A stretch of DNA of 64,000 nucleotides from Thalassospira xiamenensis M-5 = DSM 17429 (GCF_000300235.2 NZ_CP004388.1:1779501-1843500), one strand, 5' to 3'; counted from the first letter of the stretch, positions 1-7,971 are shown. Program-made: numbers and translations. Notes: generated from the letters alone by a model not told the origin.

Positions 1-711
1 CTGATGATTGTCGCCGTGCTGTTCATAGGCCTCGTCGCGCAGCCATTTCTGCACATCCATGCTTTTGGTCGCCGGGTCATACAGCCCGGCATTGAACAGT
101 TTGGCCGGGTCAATATCACCCATGGTGACGGCATGGATCGGGGCGGCCGGGTTAAGTTGGCGCAGGCGGGTTTCAAGGCGTTCGCGCGTTTCGGCGTCGG
201 CCAGATCGGATTTGGTGATCAGGATGCGGTCGGCAACGGCGGCCTGTTTGACGCTTTCGGGATGGTCATCAAGCTGCCCCGCGCCATGCAGGGCATCGAC
301 GGTGGTGACCACACTATCAAGGCGGAATTTGGCCGTGAGCAGCGGATCGGTCATCAGGGTATGCAGGATCGGGGCCGGGTCGGCCAAGCCGGTGGTTTCG
401 ATGATGACCCGGTCGAATTCCGGTACCTCGCCACGGGTGCGTTTGACAAACAGATCACGCAAGCCCGAAATCAGATCGCCGCGCACCGAACAGCAGATGC
501 AGCCGGAATTCAGCAATACGACATCCTCGGACACCTCGCGGACCAGAAGGTGATCAAGCCCGATTTCGCCAAATTCATTGATCAGAACGGCGGTCTTTGC
601 CATGCCGTCGTGAGCCAGAAGGGCATTGAGAAGGGTTGTTTTGCCACTGCCAAGGAAGCCCGTGATAACGGTGGTGGCAACGCGGTCAAACTGTTCGTCG
701 GAAATCGCCAT
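1..711 (-). CDS. COG0523 (CobW/YeiR-type) metal-chaperone GTPase, C-terminus outside window
   Basis: This is a G3E-family P-loop GTPase of COG0523, whose members insert or deliver metals (cobalamin cobalt, nitrile hydratase iron or cobalt, zinc). The translated N-terminus has Walker A GFLGSGKTT at residues 18-26, the metal-binding GCICC motif at 70-74, an ETTGLADP stretch typical of the family, and a guanine-specificity motif ITKSD near residue 160. The gene runs off the left edge, so the C-terminal domain is not seen. It begins 9 nt after the hisI stop and is probably cotranscribed with it from the promoter carrying the Zur box at 1174-1196. That context points to a zinc-related role rather than cobalamin synthesis, because no cob genes are present. 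Which protein it serves is unknown; HisI is an obvious candidate (inference). Confidence 0.9.
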   Translation of the reverse strand, partial: MAISDEQFDRVATTVITGFLGSGKTTLLNALLAHDGMAKTAVLINEFGEIGLDHLLVREVSEDVVLLNSGCICCSVRGDLISGLRDLFVKRTRGEVPEFDRVIIETTGLADPAPILHTLMTDPLLTAKFRLDSVVTTVDALHGAGQLDDHPESVKQAAVADRILITKSDLADAETRERLETRLRQLNPAAPIHAVTMGDIDPAKLFNAGLYDPATKSMDVQKWLRDEAYEQHGDNHQ

Positions 712-720
712 GTCTGATGC

Positions 721-1125
721 TTACTTTTTGCCGTAAAGGTCTTCGACGGCGATTTCGGGTTGGGAAATCACCACTTCCTCGCCATCGCGGGCGGCGAAAT
801 AGAAACAGTTGCGACGCCCGGTGTGGCAGGCAACGCCAAGCTGATCGACCTGTATCAGAACCGTGTCCTGATCGCAGTCATAGCGGAAATCGATCAGTTT
901 CTGTACCTGGCCGGAGCTTTCACCCTTGCGCCAGAGCTTGCCACGCGAGCGCGAGTAATAGCAGACCCGGCCGGTTTCAAGCGTTTCGATCACCGCATCG
1001 CGGTTCATCCAGGCCATCATCAGGACCTCGCCACTGTCATGTTGCTGGGCGATTGCCGGGATCAGGCCGCTTTCATTGAATTTCAGTTTGTCGGCAATCT
1101 TTGCGTTGGTGGTGGCGCTGGTCAT
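721..1125 (-). CDS. hisI: Phosphoribosyl-AMP cyclohydrolase HisI
   Basis: HisI opens the adenine ring of phosphoribosyl-AMP, the third step of histidine synthesis, in the cytoplasm. The 134-residue product is a stand-alone cyclohydrolase without the HisE pyrophosphohydrolase domain. It keeps the zinc cysteines of the family (C84, C100 and C107, the last two in ACHTG and NCFYF) and the acidic Mg site DCDQD at 83-87. The ATG at 1125 is preceded by GGAG at good spacing; the frame stays open to 1173 but the extra residues are not family-like. It is the first gene of a leftward pair with a COG0523 GTPase and lies just downstream of a strong Zur box. Zur-linked hisI copies are known in other bacteria beside COG0523 genes (established for the family), but this copy has not lost its zinc ligands. 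Whether a second hisI exists in the genome cannot be seen here. Confidence 0.93.
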   Translation of the reverse strand: MTSATTNAKIADKLKFNESGLIPAIAQQHDSGEVLMMAWMNRDAVIETLETGRVCYYSRSRGKLWRKGESSGQVQKLIDFRYDCDQDTVLIQVDQLGVACHTGRRNCFYFAARDGEEVVISQPEIAVEDLYGKK

Positions 1126-1173
1126 CGAAGGCTCCGGTCGATGGTTGTTGACTTTTCGCGGCAGTGGCGTCAA

Positions 1174-1196
1174 GAAATGATATATTATAACATATC
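1174..1196. promoter_or_regulatory. Zur-binding site in the hisI / zur divergent promoter
   Basis: This AT-rich 23-bp near-palindrome (left half GAAATGATATA, right half TATAACATATC around one T) has only two mismatched pairs between its arms. It closely matches the gammaproteobacterial Zur consensus GAAATGTTATA-N-TATAACATTTC. It sits 49 bp upstream of the hisI start and 54 bp upstream of the zur start, so one dimeric repressor could control both directions. That it is a Zur site is inference from sequence and from the adjacent zur and znu genes. Confidence 0.85.
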
Positions 1197-1250
1197 ACCC
1201 TGTGCCATGGCTTTTTGCAGATTAATGCAAATCGCCCGGCGTGACTTCGG

Positions 1251-1736
1251 ATGTGCGACATGACCGATCTTTTCCCGAAAAAGGGCCACGATCACGACAG
1301 ATGTATCGATAGCGCAATCGCGCAGGCAGAGAAAGTCTGCGAGGCGGAAAATGCGCGTTTTACCGATATGCGCCGCAAGGTGTTCAGCCTGATCTGGCAA
1401 TCGCACAAGGCGGTGACGGCCTATGAGCTGCTTGATGCGTTGCAGTCTGAAGGGCAGCGGGTGCAGCCGCCCACCGTGTATCGGGCGCTGGAATTCCTGA
1501 CCGATCTTGGGCTGGTGCATCGTATTGAGTCACTTAATGCCTATTTCGGCTGTGATCAGCCTGATTGCGATCATCTGGGGCAGTATTTCATTTGTACCCG
1601 ATGTGGCCGGGTTGCCGAAACGGTGGATGAGGATGTGAGCATCGCGGTCCGCAAGGCGGCGAGACAGGTCGGATTTAAGATCGAAGCCACCACTGTTGAA
1701 ATCAAGGGCCTGTGCCATGACTGCACCACTCATTGA
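1251..1736 (+). CDS. zur: Fur-family zinc uptake regulator Zur
   Basis: This 161-residue Fur-superfamily repressor senses cytoplasmic zinc and represses uptake genes. The N-terminal winged helix spans about residues 35-95, with the recognition region around PPTVYRALEFL. The dimerisation domain has the structural zinc cysteines as two pairs, CTRC (115-118) and CHDC (155-158). The HDH sequence near residues 13-15 is extra N-terminal histidine. Zur rather than Fur is called because the gene overlaps znuC and follows a Zur-type palindrome. An in-frame ATG at 1260 is an alternative start; neither has a strong Shine-Dalgarno sequence. Its stop lies 17 nt inside znuC, so translation of zur, znuC and znuB is coupled, and the operator at 1174-1196 makes it autoregulated (inference). 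Confidence 0.93.
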   Translation: MCDMTDLFPKKGHDHDRCIDSAIAQAEKVCEAENARFTDMRRKVFSLIWQSHKAVTAYELLDALQSEGQRVQPPTVYRALEFLTDLGLVHRIESLNAYFGCDQPDCDHLGQYFICTRCGRVAETVDEDVSIAVRKAARQVGFKIEATTVEIKGLCHDCTTH

Positions 1737-2562
1737 AGGGCGGGGGCTGATCCTGTCCTTTGGCAATGAACGGGTGCTTGATAACGTGTCGCTTTCGATC
1801 ATGGCGGGCGAGATCATGACCCTGATCGGGCCAAACGGGGCGGGTAAATCAACACTGGTCAAGACGCTTCTGGGGCTTCAGCAGGCCGATCAGGGCGAAG
1901 TCACCCGCAAACCCGGTCTTCGTATTGGTTATGTGCCGCAAAAGCTTGCGATTGATCAGGTTTTGCCGATGACGGTGAAGCGGTTCCTGACACTGACCCG
2001 GTCGGCATCGCGGGTGGACTGCCAGAAGGTTCTGGATCAGGTCGGTGCCAGCCATGTGATCGACAATCAGATGAGCAGCCTTTCAGGCGGCGAGACGCAG
2101 CGTGTGATGCTGGCGCGGACATTGTTGCTGCGCCCGGAATTGCTGGTGCTTGATGAGCCGACCCAGGGGGTTGACGTGACCGGGCAGGCGGAACTTTACC
2201 GCCTTATTGATGATATCCGGGCCGAGCTTAATTGTGCGGTACTGATGATTTCGCATGATCTGCATCTGGTGATGGCCAAGACCGATCAGGTGGTGTGCTT
2301 TAACCGGCATGTCTGTTGTTCGGGGATTCCTGAAACCGTGCGCCAGCATCCTGAATACCGATCCCTGTTTGGCAATCAGGCGGCGGATGCGATTGGCATT
2401 TATACCCATGCGCATGATCACGAACATGACCTTGCCGGGCATATTGTCGATGGCGGGCATGATCATGGTCATAGGCACGTACATGGGCCGGGATGCGCGC
2501 ATGGACATCATCATCATGAAGAAGAAATCGACGAAAAAGATCGGATATGGCGGCCGCAATGA
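1717..2562 (+). CDS. znuC: Zinc ABC transporter ATP-binding protein ZnuC
   Basis: ATPase subunit of the high-affinity ZnuABC zinc importer, peripheral on the inner membrane. The 281-residue product has Walker A GPNGAGKST (38-46), signature LSGGETQR, Walker B LLVLDEPTQGVD and the switch histidine in MISHDLH. The last 50 residues are very His/Asp/Glu-rich (for example HAHDHEHD and HGHHHHEEE), a tail seen in some ZnuC proteins and thought to bind or sense zinc. The start at 1717 (MTAPLIEGRG) gives the normal family N-terminus and overlaps the zur stop by 20 nt; the frame is open a little further upstream. The stop overlaps the znuB start. The periplasmic binding protein gene znuA is not next to it and must lie elsewhere. 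Confidence 0.95.
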   Translation: MTAPLIEGRGLILSFGNERVLDNVSLSIMAGEIMTLIGPNGAGKSTLVKTLLGLQQADQGEVTRKPGLRIGYVPQKLAIDQVLPMTVKRFLTLTRSASRVDCQKVLDQVGASHVIDNQMSSLSGGETQRVMLARTLLLRPELLVLDEPTQGVDVTGQAELYRLIDDIRAELNCAVLMISHDLHLVMAKTDQVVCFNRHVCCSGIPETVRQHPEYRSLFGNQAADAIGIYTHAHDHEHDLAGHIVDGGHDHGHRHVHGPGCAHGHHHHEEEIDEKDRIWRPQ

Positions 2563-3365
2563 TGGATGATTTTCTGACCCGTGCGGTGATCGGCGGGATT
2601 TTGCTGGCATTTGTCTGCGGGCCGTTCGGGGCGTTTATCGTCTGGCGGCGGATGGCGTTTTTTGGCGATACGCTGGCGCATTCGGCGTTGCTGGGTGTCG
2701 CACTTGGACTTTTGATGGGGGTCGATGTCCGGATCGGGATGATTGCCACCTGCCTTGCCGCCGCCCTGATCCTTGCCATCGGGCAACGCCAGAGCCGCCT
2801 TGGCAGCGATACGGTTCTGGGGATGCTTGCGCATTCGACACTGGCCCTTGGCATGGTGGCCCTTGCCTTTGTGCAGGGGATTGCGGTTGATCTGATGGCC
2901 TATCTGTTTGGTGATATTCTGGCGGTCAATGTTGCCGATATCTGGCTTCTGGGGCTGGGCGGTGGATTGGCCCTTCTGGTGCTGATCTGGATGTGGCGGC
3001 CGTTGCTCGCCCTGACTGTCAGCCCGGAAATTGCCGCGGCTGAAAGCATTCCGGTCGAACGGCTGCGTCTGGTTTTCATGCTGCTGATGGCGCTTGTGAT
3101 CGGCATGGCGATCAAGATTGTCGGGGTTCTTCTGATCACGGCCCTTTTGATTGTTCCGGCTGCCAGTGCGCGGTTTTTTGCCAGAACGCCCGAGCAGATG
3201 GCAATTGGTGCGGCCCTGTTCGGGGCGGCATCGGTCATGGCGGGGATCAGCCTTTCGTGGCATGTCGACAGCCCGGCCGGGCCAAGCATCGTGATTTCGG
3301 CGGCGGGGCTGTTTGTCCTGAGTGCGATGATGGTTCCCATTCTGCGCCGTTTCCAGGCGTGCTGA
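2559..3365 (+). CDS. znuB: Zinc ABC transporter permease ZnuB
   Basis: Inner-membrane permease of the zinc importer, ABC-3 family, about 268 residues with eight or nine hydrophobic segments. Family landmarks include the N-terminal FLTRAVIGGILLAFVCGPFG, an early RRMAFFGDTLAHSALLG loop that couples to ZnuC, and LLITALLIVPAASARF near the C-terminus. The ATG at 2559 overlaps the znuC TGA (ATGA arrangement), so the two are translationally coupled. Another ATG at 2547 is in frame and adds four residues (MAAA). It is the last gene of the zur-znuC-znuB operon; no clear terminator follows before the next gene. Confidence 0.94.
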   Translation: MMDDFLTRAVIGGILLAFVCGPFGAFIVWRRMAFFGDTLAHSALLGVALGLLMGVDVRIGMIATCLAAALILAIGQRQSRLGSDTVLGMLAHSTLALGMVALAFVQGIAVDLMAYLFGDILAVNVADIWLLGLGGGLALLVLIWMWRPLLALTVSPEIAAAESIPVERLRLVFMLLMALVIGMAIKIVGVLLITALLIVPAASARFFARTPEQMAIGAALFGAASVMAGISLSWHVDSPAGPSIVISAAGLFVLSAMMVPILRRFQAC

Positions 3366-3426
3366 GGTGATCAGTCAGGGATAAAATAACGTAGAACGAG
3401 CATCTTACGCCCAAACGGAGCTCGTC

Positions 3427-3936
3427 ATGGAAGACGCAACCAATTCACCGCAGCAACCCGGTTCAATTCGCGCGATCAGGAGGGATGGATTTTTTGCGGT
3501 TATTCCACCTGCTGCGCGCTGGTTCGGGTTGACGGGCGCCATACCTTTCATGGTGCTCTCATTTGGGGGCGAGTTCTTATCGCCAGCTCATCAGTCTTAT
3601 GCGCAGTTTTCGTTGATGGCTTACGGGGCGGTGATTCTTTCCTTTTTGGGTGGTGTGCACTGGGGAAGAGCGATTGTACCGCCAGAGCGTGGCCGACTTG
3701 AGGATAAAACCTTGTGGGGGCCGCTTGCGATCAGTGTGACCCCGTCGCTATTCGGGTGGGGTGCGTTGCTGGTGCCAGGATTTATCGCGCTGCCGATCCT
3801 GGCGGCGAGTTTTGCCGCAATGCTTCTGATTGATCTGTTTATGGTCAGGATCGGTTCTTTGCCGGAATGGTATGGCAATTTGCGTGTGATTCTTTCGGCG
3901 GTGGTTGTGGCCTCTTTGCTTTTTGCGTGGGTATAG
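3427..3936 (+). CDS. DUF3429 family membrane protein
   Basis: This is a 169-residue inner-membrane protein with an approximately 30-residue hydrophilic N-terminus and four or five hydrophobic segments. The stretch GAVILSFLGGVHWGRA followed by LWGPLAISVTPSLFGW is the hallmark of the DUF3429 family, found widely in proteobacteria and also in some mitochondria-associated sequences. No function is established for it. It stands alone between znuB and a convergent metC and is closed by a strong terminator at 3948-3981. The 60-bp gap after znuB could carry its own promoter. Nothing ties it to zinc beyond position. Confidence 0.82.
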   Translation: MEDATNSPQQPGSIRAIRRDGFFAVIPPAARWFGLTGAIPFMVLSFGGEFLSPAHQSYAQFSLMAYGAVILSFLGGVHWGRAIVPPERGRLEDKTLWGPLAISVTPSLFGWGALLVPGFIALPILAASFAAMLLIDLFMVRIGSLPEWYGNLRVILSAVVVASLLFAWV

Positions 3937-3947
3937 GATGATTCTGC

Positions 3948-3981
3948 AAAAAGGGCGCCGAAATAATTCTGGCGCCCTTTT
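3948..3981. terminator. Bidirectional rho-independent terminator between DUF3429 and metC
   Basis: AAAAAGGGCGCC and GGCGCCCTTTT form a GC-rich stem around an 11-nt loop, with A-tract and T-tract flanks in both orientations. It lies between two convergent genes, so it can end both transcripts. Confidence 0.88.
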
Positions 3982-4001
3982 GCGTTTGACTGCGGGATAT
4001 C

Positions 4002-5186
4002 TTAGTCTTTTGCCAGACGGGCAAGACCTGCTTCCAGATCGGCGATCAGGTCGTCGGTGTCTTCAAGGCCGACATGCAGGCGGATCAGTTGGCCGTCTTC
4101 GTCCCATTTGGTTGCGGTGCGGATGTTTTTCGGATCGGATGGCAGGATCAGGCTTTCGAAGCCACCCCAGCTAAATCCCATGCCAAACAGGTCCATATGA
4201 TCGACCATATTGGCAAGTTGTGGCTTTGTGACCGGCTTCAGGATAAAGGAAAACAGGCCCGATGCGCCGGTGAAGTCGCGTTTCCAGATCGCATGGCCCG
4301 GATCATCGGGCAGGGCCGGGTGCAGGACGCGTTTGACTTCGGGGCGGGTTTGCAGCCATTGGGCGACCTTGATGCCGCTTTCATGATGCTGGCGCAGGCG
4401 CACGCCAAGGGTGCGAAGCCCGCGTTGTGCGAGATAGCAATCATCGGGACCAACCGCGTCGCCCGATATGATGATCTGTTTTTTAATCGTCAGAAGGTCT
4501 TCTTCGGTGGCGGTGGTGATCGTGCCCAGCATGACGTCGGAATGACCGACGATGTATTTCGTGCCAGCCTGCACCGATACATCAACCCCCATATCAAACG
4601 GGCGGCACAAAAGTGGCGATGCCCAGGTGTTATCGAGCAATACCTTGACACCGCGTGCACGGGCCGCCGCCGAAATCGCCGGGATATCCTGCATTTCAAA
4701 GGTCAGCGAGCCGGGGCTTTCGCACCAGACAAAGGCGGTGTTATCGCGGATCAGGCCCGCGATATCACCGCCGATGGCCGGATCGTAATATTCGGTTTCA
4801 ACGCCAAAGCGTTTCAGAAACGTGTTGCACAGATTGCGCGTCGGGTAATAGGTGCTGTCGGTGACCAGAATATGATCGCCCGGTTTGACAAAGGCGAGGA
4901 TCGCATTGGTGATTGCCGCCACCCCGGACGATACGCATAGGGTGCCAAAGCCACCTTCGAGCTCGGCCACGGCTTCTTCGAGCAGGAAGCGTGTCGGGGT
5001 TCCGTGCCGTCCATAGGTCACCTTGCCCGGTGCGGATGAGCCGGCCTTTTCAAGGTCGGCCAGGCTTTCAAACAGGATGGTCGAGGCATGAAGAACCGGC
5101 GGGTTGACCACGCCGTGATATTCGCTGGATCGGCGACCGGCATGGACCAGTTGGGTTGCGGGCTTTTGGGGGCGGTGACCTGACAT
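4002..5186 (-). CDS. metC: Cystathionine beta-lyase (MetC-type PLP enzyme)
   Basis: A fold-type I PLP enzyme of the Cys/Met metabolism family that cleaves cystathionine to homocysteine, pyruvate and ammonia in methionine synthesis. The 394-residue product has the PLP lysine at about K210 in QAGTKYIVGHSD, LLDNTWASP with the cofactor-binding Asp upstream of it, and RHGTPTR near residue 60. The length and the KYIVGHSDVMLG stretch favour the beta-lyase over gamma-synthases. The ATG at 5186 (MSGHRPQKPATQ) has AAGGAG 11 nt upstream; the open frame extends 26 residues further but that part is Arg/Pro-rich and non-conserved. It is monocistronic, divergent from the dehydratase gene at 5420 and convergent with DUF3429. 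Confidence 0.9.
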   Translation of the reverse strand: MSGHRPQKPATQLVHAGRRSSEYHGVVNPPVLHASTILFESLADLEKAGSSAPGKVTYGRHGTPTRFLLEEAVAELEGGFGTLCVSSGVAAITNAILAFVKPGDHILVTDSTYYPTRNLCNTFLKRFGVETEYYDPAIGGDIAGLIRDNTAFVWCESPGSLTFEMQDIPAISAAARARGVKVLLDNTWASPLLCRPFDMGVDVSVQAGTKYIVGHSDVMLGTITTATEEDLLTIKKQIIISGDAVGPDDCYLAQRGLRTLGVRLRQHHESGIKVAQWLQTRPEVKRVLHPALPDDPGHAIWKRDFTGASGLFSFILKPVTKPQLANMVDHMDLFGMGFSWGGFESLILPSDPKNIRTATKWDEDGQLIRLHVGLEDTDDLIADLEAGLARLAKD

Positions 5187-5419
5187 GGGTGGCTTTTCTC
5201 CTTGGATGCGTCGGGGGTGACGATGCGACGACGCGCGGGGCCTTGAATTTCTTCTATAACTCAAAGCATTTCAGATCATCGGGTTCAAGGTTTTTTCACC
5301 GCAAAGAGTTGTGAAACCGGCATTTTGCGATATTTCAAGCCTTATGCCTCGCGTCCGGTTCCGGGCCGCGTTACAACAGGTAAAGCCCGTTTAACACTAT
5401 CCGACTTGCAGGAGGCCCC

Positions 5420-6376
5420 GTGCTTGAACTTCAGGATTTTCGCGCCGCGCGTCGTGCCATTTCCGATCATATGCGCCTGACGCCGGTATTTGCCGCCGGT
5501 ATTTATGGCGACAAGTCGGTTTTTCCCGACCGGGATCATATTCCGGATTTGTATCTGAAGCTTGAAAACATGCAGATATCGGGTTCGTTCAAAGCACGCG
5601 GCGCGATGAATGCCGCCCTTGCCCTTGATGAAGACAAACGCGCCGTGGGCCTTTGTACCGCATCGGGGGGCAATCATGGCATGGGGGTGATCAACGCGGC
5701 CCGTGTGCTGGGCGTGCCGGTCAAGATATTCCTGCCAACCAATACGCCAAAGCCCAAGGTCGAAAAGCTGCGCAAGCAGGGCGTTGACGTCGCATTGACC
5801 GGGGCGGTCTGGGACGATGCCAACCGGGCAGCCATGGATCATGCGCGTGAAAGCGGCATGGCCTATATCCATCCCTTTGCCGATCCAAAGGTGATTGCAG
5901 GGCAGGGCACGATTGCGCTTGAGATGCTTGAACAGCAGGCCGACCTTGATACGCTGGTGGTGGCGATTGGCGGTGGCGGGCTTATTTCAGGGGTGGCGAC
6001 AGCGGCCAAGCTTTTGCGGCCCTCAATCCGGGTGATCGGGGTCGAGCCGACCGGTGCCCCGACCTTGTTCGAGAGCCTCAAGCATAACGAGGTCGCGACA
6101 TTGCCAAGTGTGAATACGGCGGCAACCAGTCTGGCGCCGCGTCAGTCATCGGCGTTGAATGTTGATCTGATTAGCAGGAATGTCGACCGGATCGTTCTGG
6201 TCAGCGATGATGAAATGCGCGATGCGGCACGCTGGCTTTGGCGGGAATTGGGAATTGCCGTGGAGCTTTCGGCGGCTGCCGGGATTGCCGCAGTGGCTTC
6301 TGACCGGCTGGGTGTTGAAAGCCCCGGCAAGATCGGGGTCGTGATTTGCGGTACCGGTTCGGACGGGATGGCGTGA
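5420..6376 (+). CDS. Threonine/serine dehydratase family PLP enzyme
   Basis: A fold-type II PLP enzyme of the IlvA/serine-racemase group, 318 residues, without the C-terminal ACT-like regulatory domain of biosynthetic IlvA. It is therefore probably a catabolic threonine or serine dehydratase, or a hydroxyaspartate lyase or racemase. The PLP lysine is K58 in SGSFKARGA, the asparagine loop is SGGNHGMG, and the phosphate-binding loop is VAIGGGGLISG. The start is GTG at 5420, set by a near-perfect GCAGGAGG 4 nt upstream. The gene is alone and closed by a strong hairpin at 6383-6418. Substrate cannot be fixed from sequence. Confidence 0.85.
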   Translation: MLELQDFRAARRAISDHMRLTPVFAAGIYGDKSVFPDRDHIPDLYLKLENMQISGSFKARGAMNAALALDEDKRAVGLCTASGGNHGMGVINAARVLGVPVKIFLPTNTPKPKVEKLRKQGVDVALTGAVWDDANRAAMDHARESGMAYIHPFADPKVIAGQGTIALEMLEQQADLDTLVVAIGGGGLISGVATAAKLLRPSIRVIGVEPTGAPTLFESLKHNEVATLPSVNTAATSLAPRQSSALNVDLISRNVDRIVLVSDDEMRDAARWLWRELGIAVELSAAAGIAAVASDRLGVESPGKIGVVICGTGSDGMA

Positions 6377-6382
6377 TCAAAT

Positions 6383-6418
6383 AAAAAAGGACGAAACCGC
6401 TGGGCTTCGTCCTTTTTT
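6383..6418 (+). terminator. Rho-independent terminator after dehydratase gene
   Basis: AAAAAAGGACGAA pairs perfectly with TTCGTCCTTTTTT across a 10-nt loop, ending in a T-run. It starts 7 nt after the dehydratase stop codon. Confidence 0.92.
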
Positions 6419-6425
6419 AAACCAA

Positions 6426-6450
6426 ACGCCATCCGAAAAACGGATGGCGT
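6426..6450 (-). terminator. Terminator-like hairpin downstream of rpmF
   Basis: ACGCCATCCG and CGGATGGCGT form a perfect 10-bp stem with a 5-base loop. Read leftwards it is followed by TTGGTTT and then the T-rich arm of the neighbouring terminator, so it probably ends the rpmF transcript arriving from the right. Confidence 0.7.
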
Positions 6451-6503
6451 GGAAACTTGTAGCGTCGCAAACCGCCAAAGAGCCAAAGCCCTCCGGTGCG
6501 GAA

Positions 6504-6683
6504 TTACATCTTCGGCTCTACCACCTGACGACCACGGTACATACCGGTGTTCGGATCAATGTGGTGCGGGCGATGCAGTTCGCCGGTTTCTTTGTCTTCG
6601 CGGTACGAGCCCTTGGCGAGCTTGTCATGCGAGCGACGCATGCCCTGACGGGACTTGGTCACTTTTTTCTTTGGCACTGCCAT
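6504..6683 (-). CDS. rpmF: 50S ribosomal protein L32
   Basis: This 59-residue basic protein is a structural component of the large ribosomal subunit. It begins [20 protein letters not shown] and ends in the alphaproteobacterial pattern [16 protein letters not shown], followed by VVEPKM. It contains no cysteine, so it is the zinc-free type of L32. The ATG at 6683 is preceded by GAGGATGATGACCC, giving a usable Shine-Dalgarno. The gene sits alone between a GNAT gene on the same strand and its own downstream hairpin; the plsX-fabH partners of many rpmF loci are absent. Confidence 0.95.
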   Translation of the reverse strand: MAVPKKKVTKSRQGMRRSHDKLAKGSYREDKETGELHRPHHIDPNTGMYRGRQVVEPKM

Positions 6684-6724
6684 GGGTCATCATCCTCTGG
6701 CTTGGGTAAACTCAGGCGCGCTTG

Positions 6725-7399
6725 TTAACGTGCGCGGTCGGGAAAGTCAACGATCAAAGTGCCGGAATTTTCATTTTCCTGCGACCTTTCGGCTTTTTTG
6801 CCGTGATCGGCACCGGCATCATGATCAACATGATGGTCGATGGCCGGAATCAGGCCGGTATCACGCGGATCGTCAACAATATCTGTTCGCTGGTCGTATA
6901 CACCAAAGCCTGCCTTCTGGTAAGCCCCCAAAGCACTTGGATGATCCAGCGAACATGTATTGACTGTTATGCGTTGCGGTTTAAGGCCCCAGGCAGTGTC
7001 AATCGCCCAGTTCAGAAGGTATTTGCCATACCCCTTGCCGATGAAATCGGGGATCAGGCCCATATAATGCAGGTCGATCACGCCGTTTTCTTCAAGATCG
7101 GTCAGGTCAAGTTCGGCAAAACCGGCCGGGACGCCGCCGACATATAAAACGTAAACGTGGGTTTCGGGGCGGGCCAGAATTTCGGCAAGCTCGTCATCGC
7201 CCATCAGGCGGCGGAACCACCACAGCCACGGTTCGCCGACCGTATCATAAAGGTAACGATAAAAGGACAGGGTGGGGTTTTCGGCGCGCACGATGGCGAC
7301 CTTGCCCGGCGGGATGGTTGCCGCAGGGCGATCTGGCGGATCAAGCATTTCAAGGAAGGTGATGACGACTTCCAGCTTGCGCGGGTTGGATGCACTCAT
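6725..7399 (-). CDS. GNAT family N-acetyltransferase
   Basis: A 224-residue protein with the GNAT acetyl-CoA fold across about residues 35-170: motif A is LHYMGLIPDFIGKGYGKYLL and motif B includes NTCSLDHPSALGAYQKAGF. This subgroup (VGEPWLWWFRRLM near residue 55) is common in alphaproteobacteria, and its acceptor is not known. The C-terminal 50 residues form a hydrophilic tail with DHHVDHDAGADHG, which is probably disordered and could bind metal. Its ATG overlaps the stop of the upstream GNAT gene by 4 nt (ATGA), so it is the third gene of an sseA-GNAT-GNAT operon. Rhodanese context might suggest a small-molecule detoxification role, but that is speculation. Confidence 0.85.
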   Translation of the reverse strand: MSASNPRKLEVVITFLEMLDPPDRPAATIPPGKVAIVRAENPTLSFYRYLYDTVGEPWLWWFRRLMGDDELAEILARPETHVYVLYVGGVPAGFAELDLTDLEENGVIDLHYMGLIPDFIGKGYGKYLLNWAIDTAWGLKPQRITVNTCSLDHPSALGAYQKAGFGVYDQRTDIVDDPRDTGLIPAIDHHVDHDAGADHGKKAERSQENENSGTLIVDFPDRAR

Positions 7400-7953
7400 G
7401 ACTTCAGCCTTTTTCGCATAACCACAAAATCGGTGCCGATTTCAGATATTTGCGTGTTGGTTCGTGGGACAGTTTCGACAATTTCATAACCGAGCTTGCG
7501 ATAAAAATCATGCACTGCCGGGTCTGTGACCGTGACCTTGTTTACAGCAAGGCCGGTGGCGGCAAGGATATCCTCGGCCAGGGCCAAAAGACCCGATCCA
7601 AGGCCGGTGCCGCGCGCATCGTTGGCCACGGCAAGATAATGAACCCAGCCACTTTCACCGTCATGACCGGCCATGATTGTGCCGATGATTGTAGCGTCTT
7701 TTGCCGATCGTGCCAAAATCACGCTGCCGCGCCCGGAATTCAGGCATGTGGCGAGATCACGACCAGCATCGTAGCCCGGTCCGGTCAGCCCGGATTTATG
7801 CCAGAGGTCGCCGATGGCGGCGATATCGTGCGTGGTCGGGGATTGCAGTCTTTCAAGAAAAAAGCCCGGTTCTTCCTTTCTGTCACTTTTGCCTGCCGCT
7901 TTGTTCGTGGCGGCATCGGTTTGGGACAGGGTGAGGGAACCGGGCATTTTCAT
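7396..7953 (-). CDS. GNAT family N-acetyltransferase (YpeA/RimI-like)
   Basis: A 185-residue acetyltransferase with an approximately 35-residue hydrophilic extension before the GNAT domain. Motif A is VHYLAVANDARGTGLGSGLL and the C-terminal part HDFYRKLGYEIVETVPR matches the end of the fold. It resembles the YpeA type, whose substrate is unknown. Starts at 7953 and 7947 are both ATG and neither has a clear ribosome site. Translation is probably coupled to sseA, whose stop lies 18 nt upstream. The stop overlaps the next GNAT start. Confidence 0.83.
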   Translation of the reverse strand: MKMPGSLTLSQTDAATNKAAGKSDRKEEPGFFLERLQSPTTHDIAAIGDLWHKSGLTGPGYDAGRDLATCLNSGRGSVILARSAKDATIIGTIMAGHDGESGWVHYLAVANDARGTGLGSGLLALAEDILAATGLAVNKVTVTDPAVHDFYRKLGYEIVETVPRTNTQISEIGTDFVVMRKRLKS

Positions 7954-7971
7954 ATCTGTTGATGGTTGGCG

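Noticed and set aside
4074..4940. Plus-strand frame opposite metC
   Set aside because: Antisense to a well-supported PLP enzyme, with no recognisable domain.
5187..5419. Possible SAM-type riboswitch upstream of metC
   Set aside because: Sequence lacks the conserved SAM-II or SAM/SAH core; only ordinary promoter sequence is apparent.
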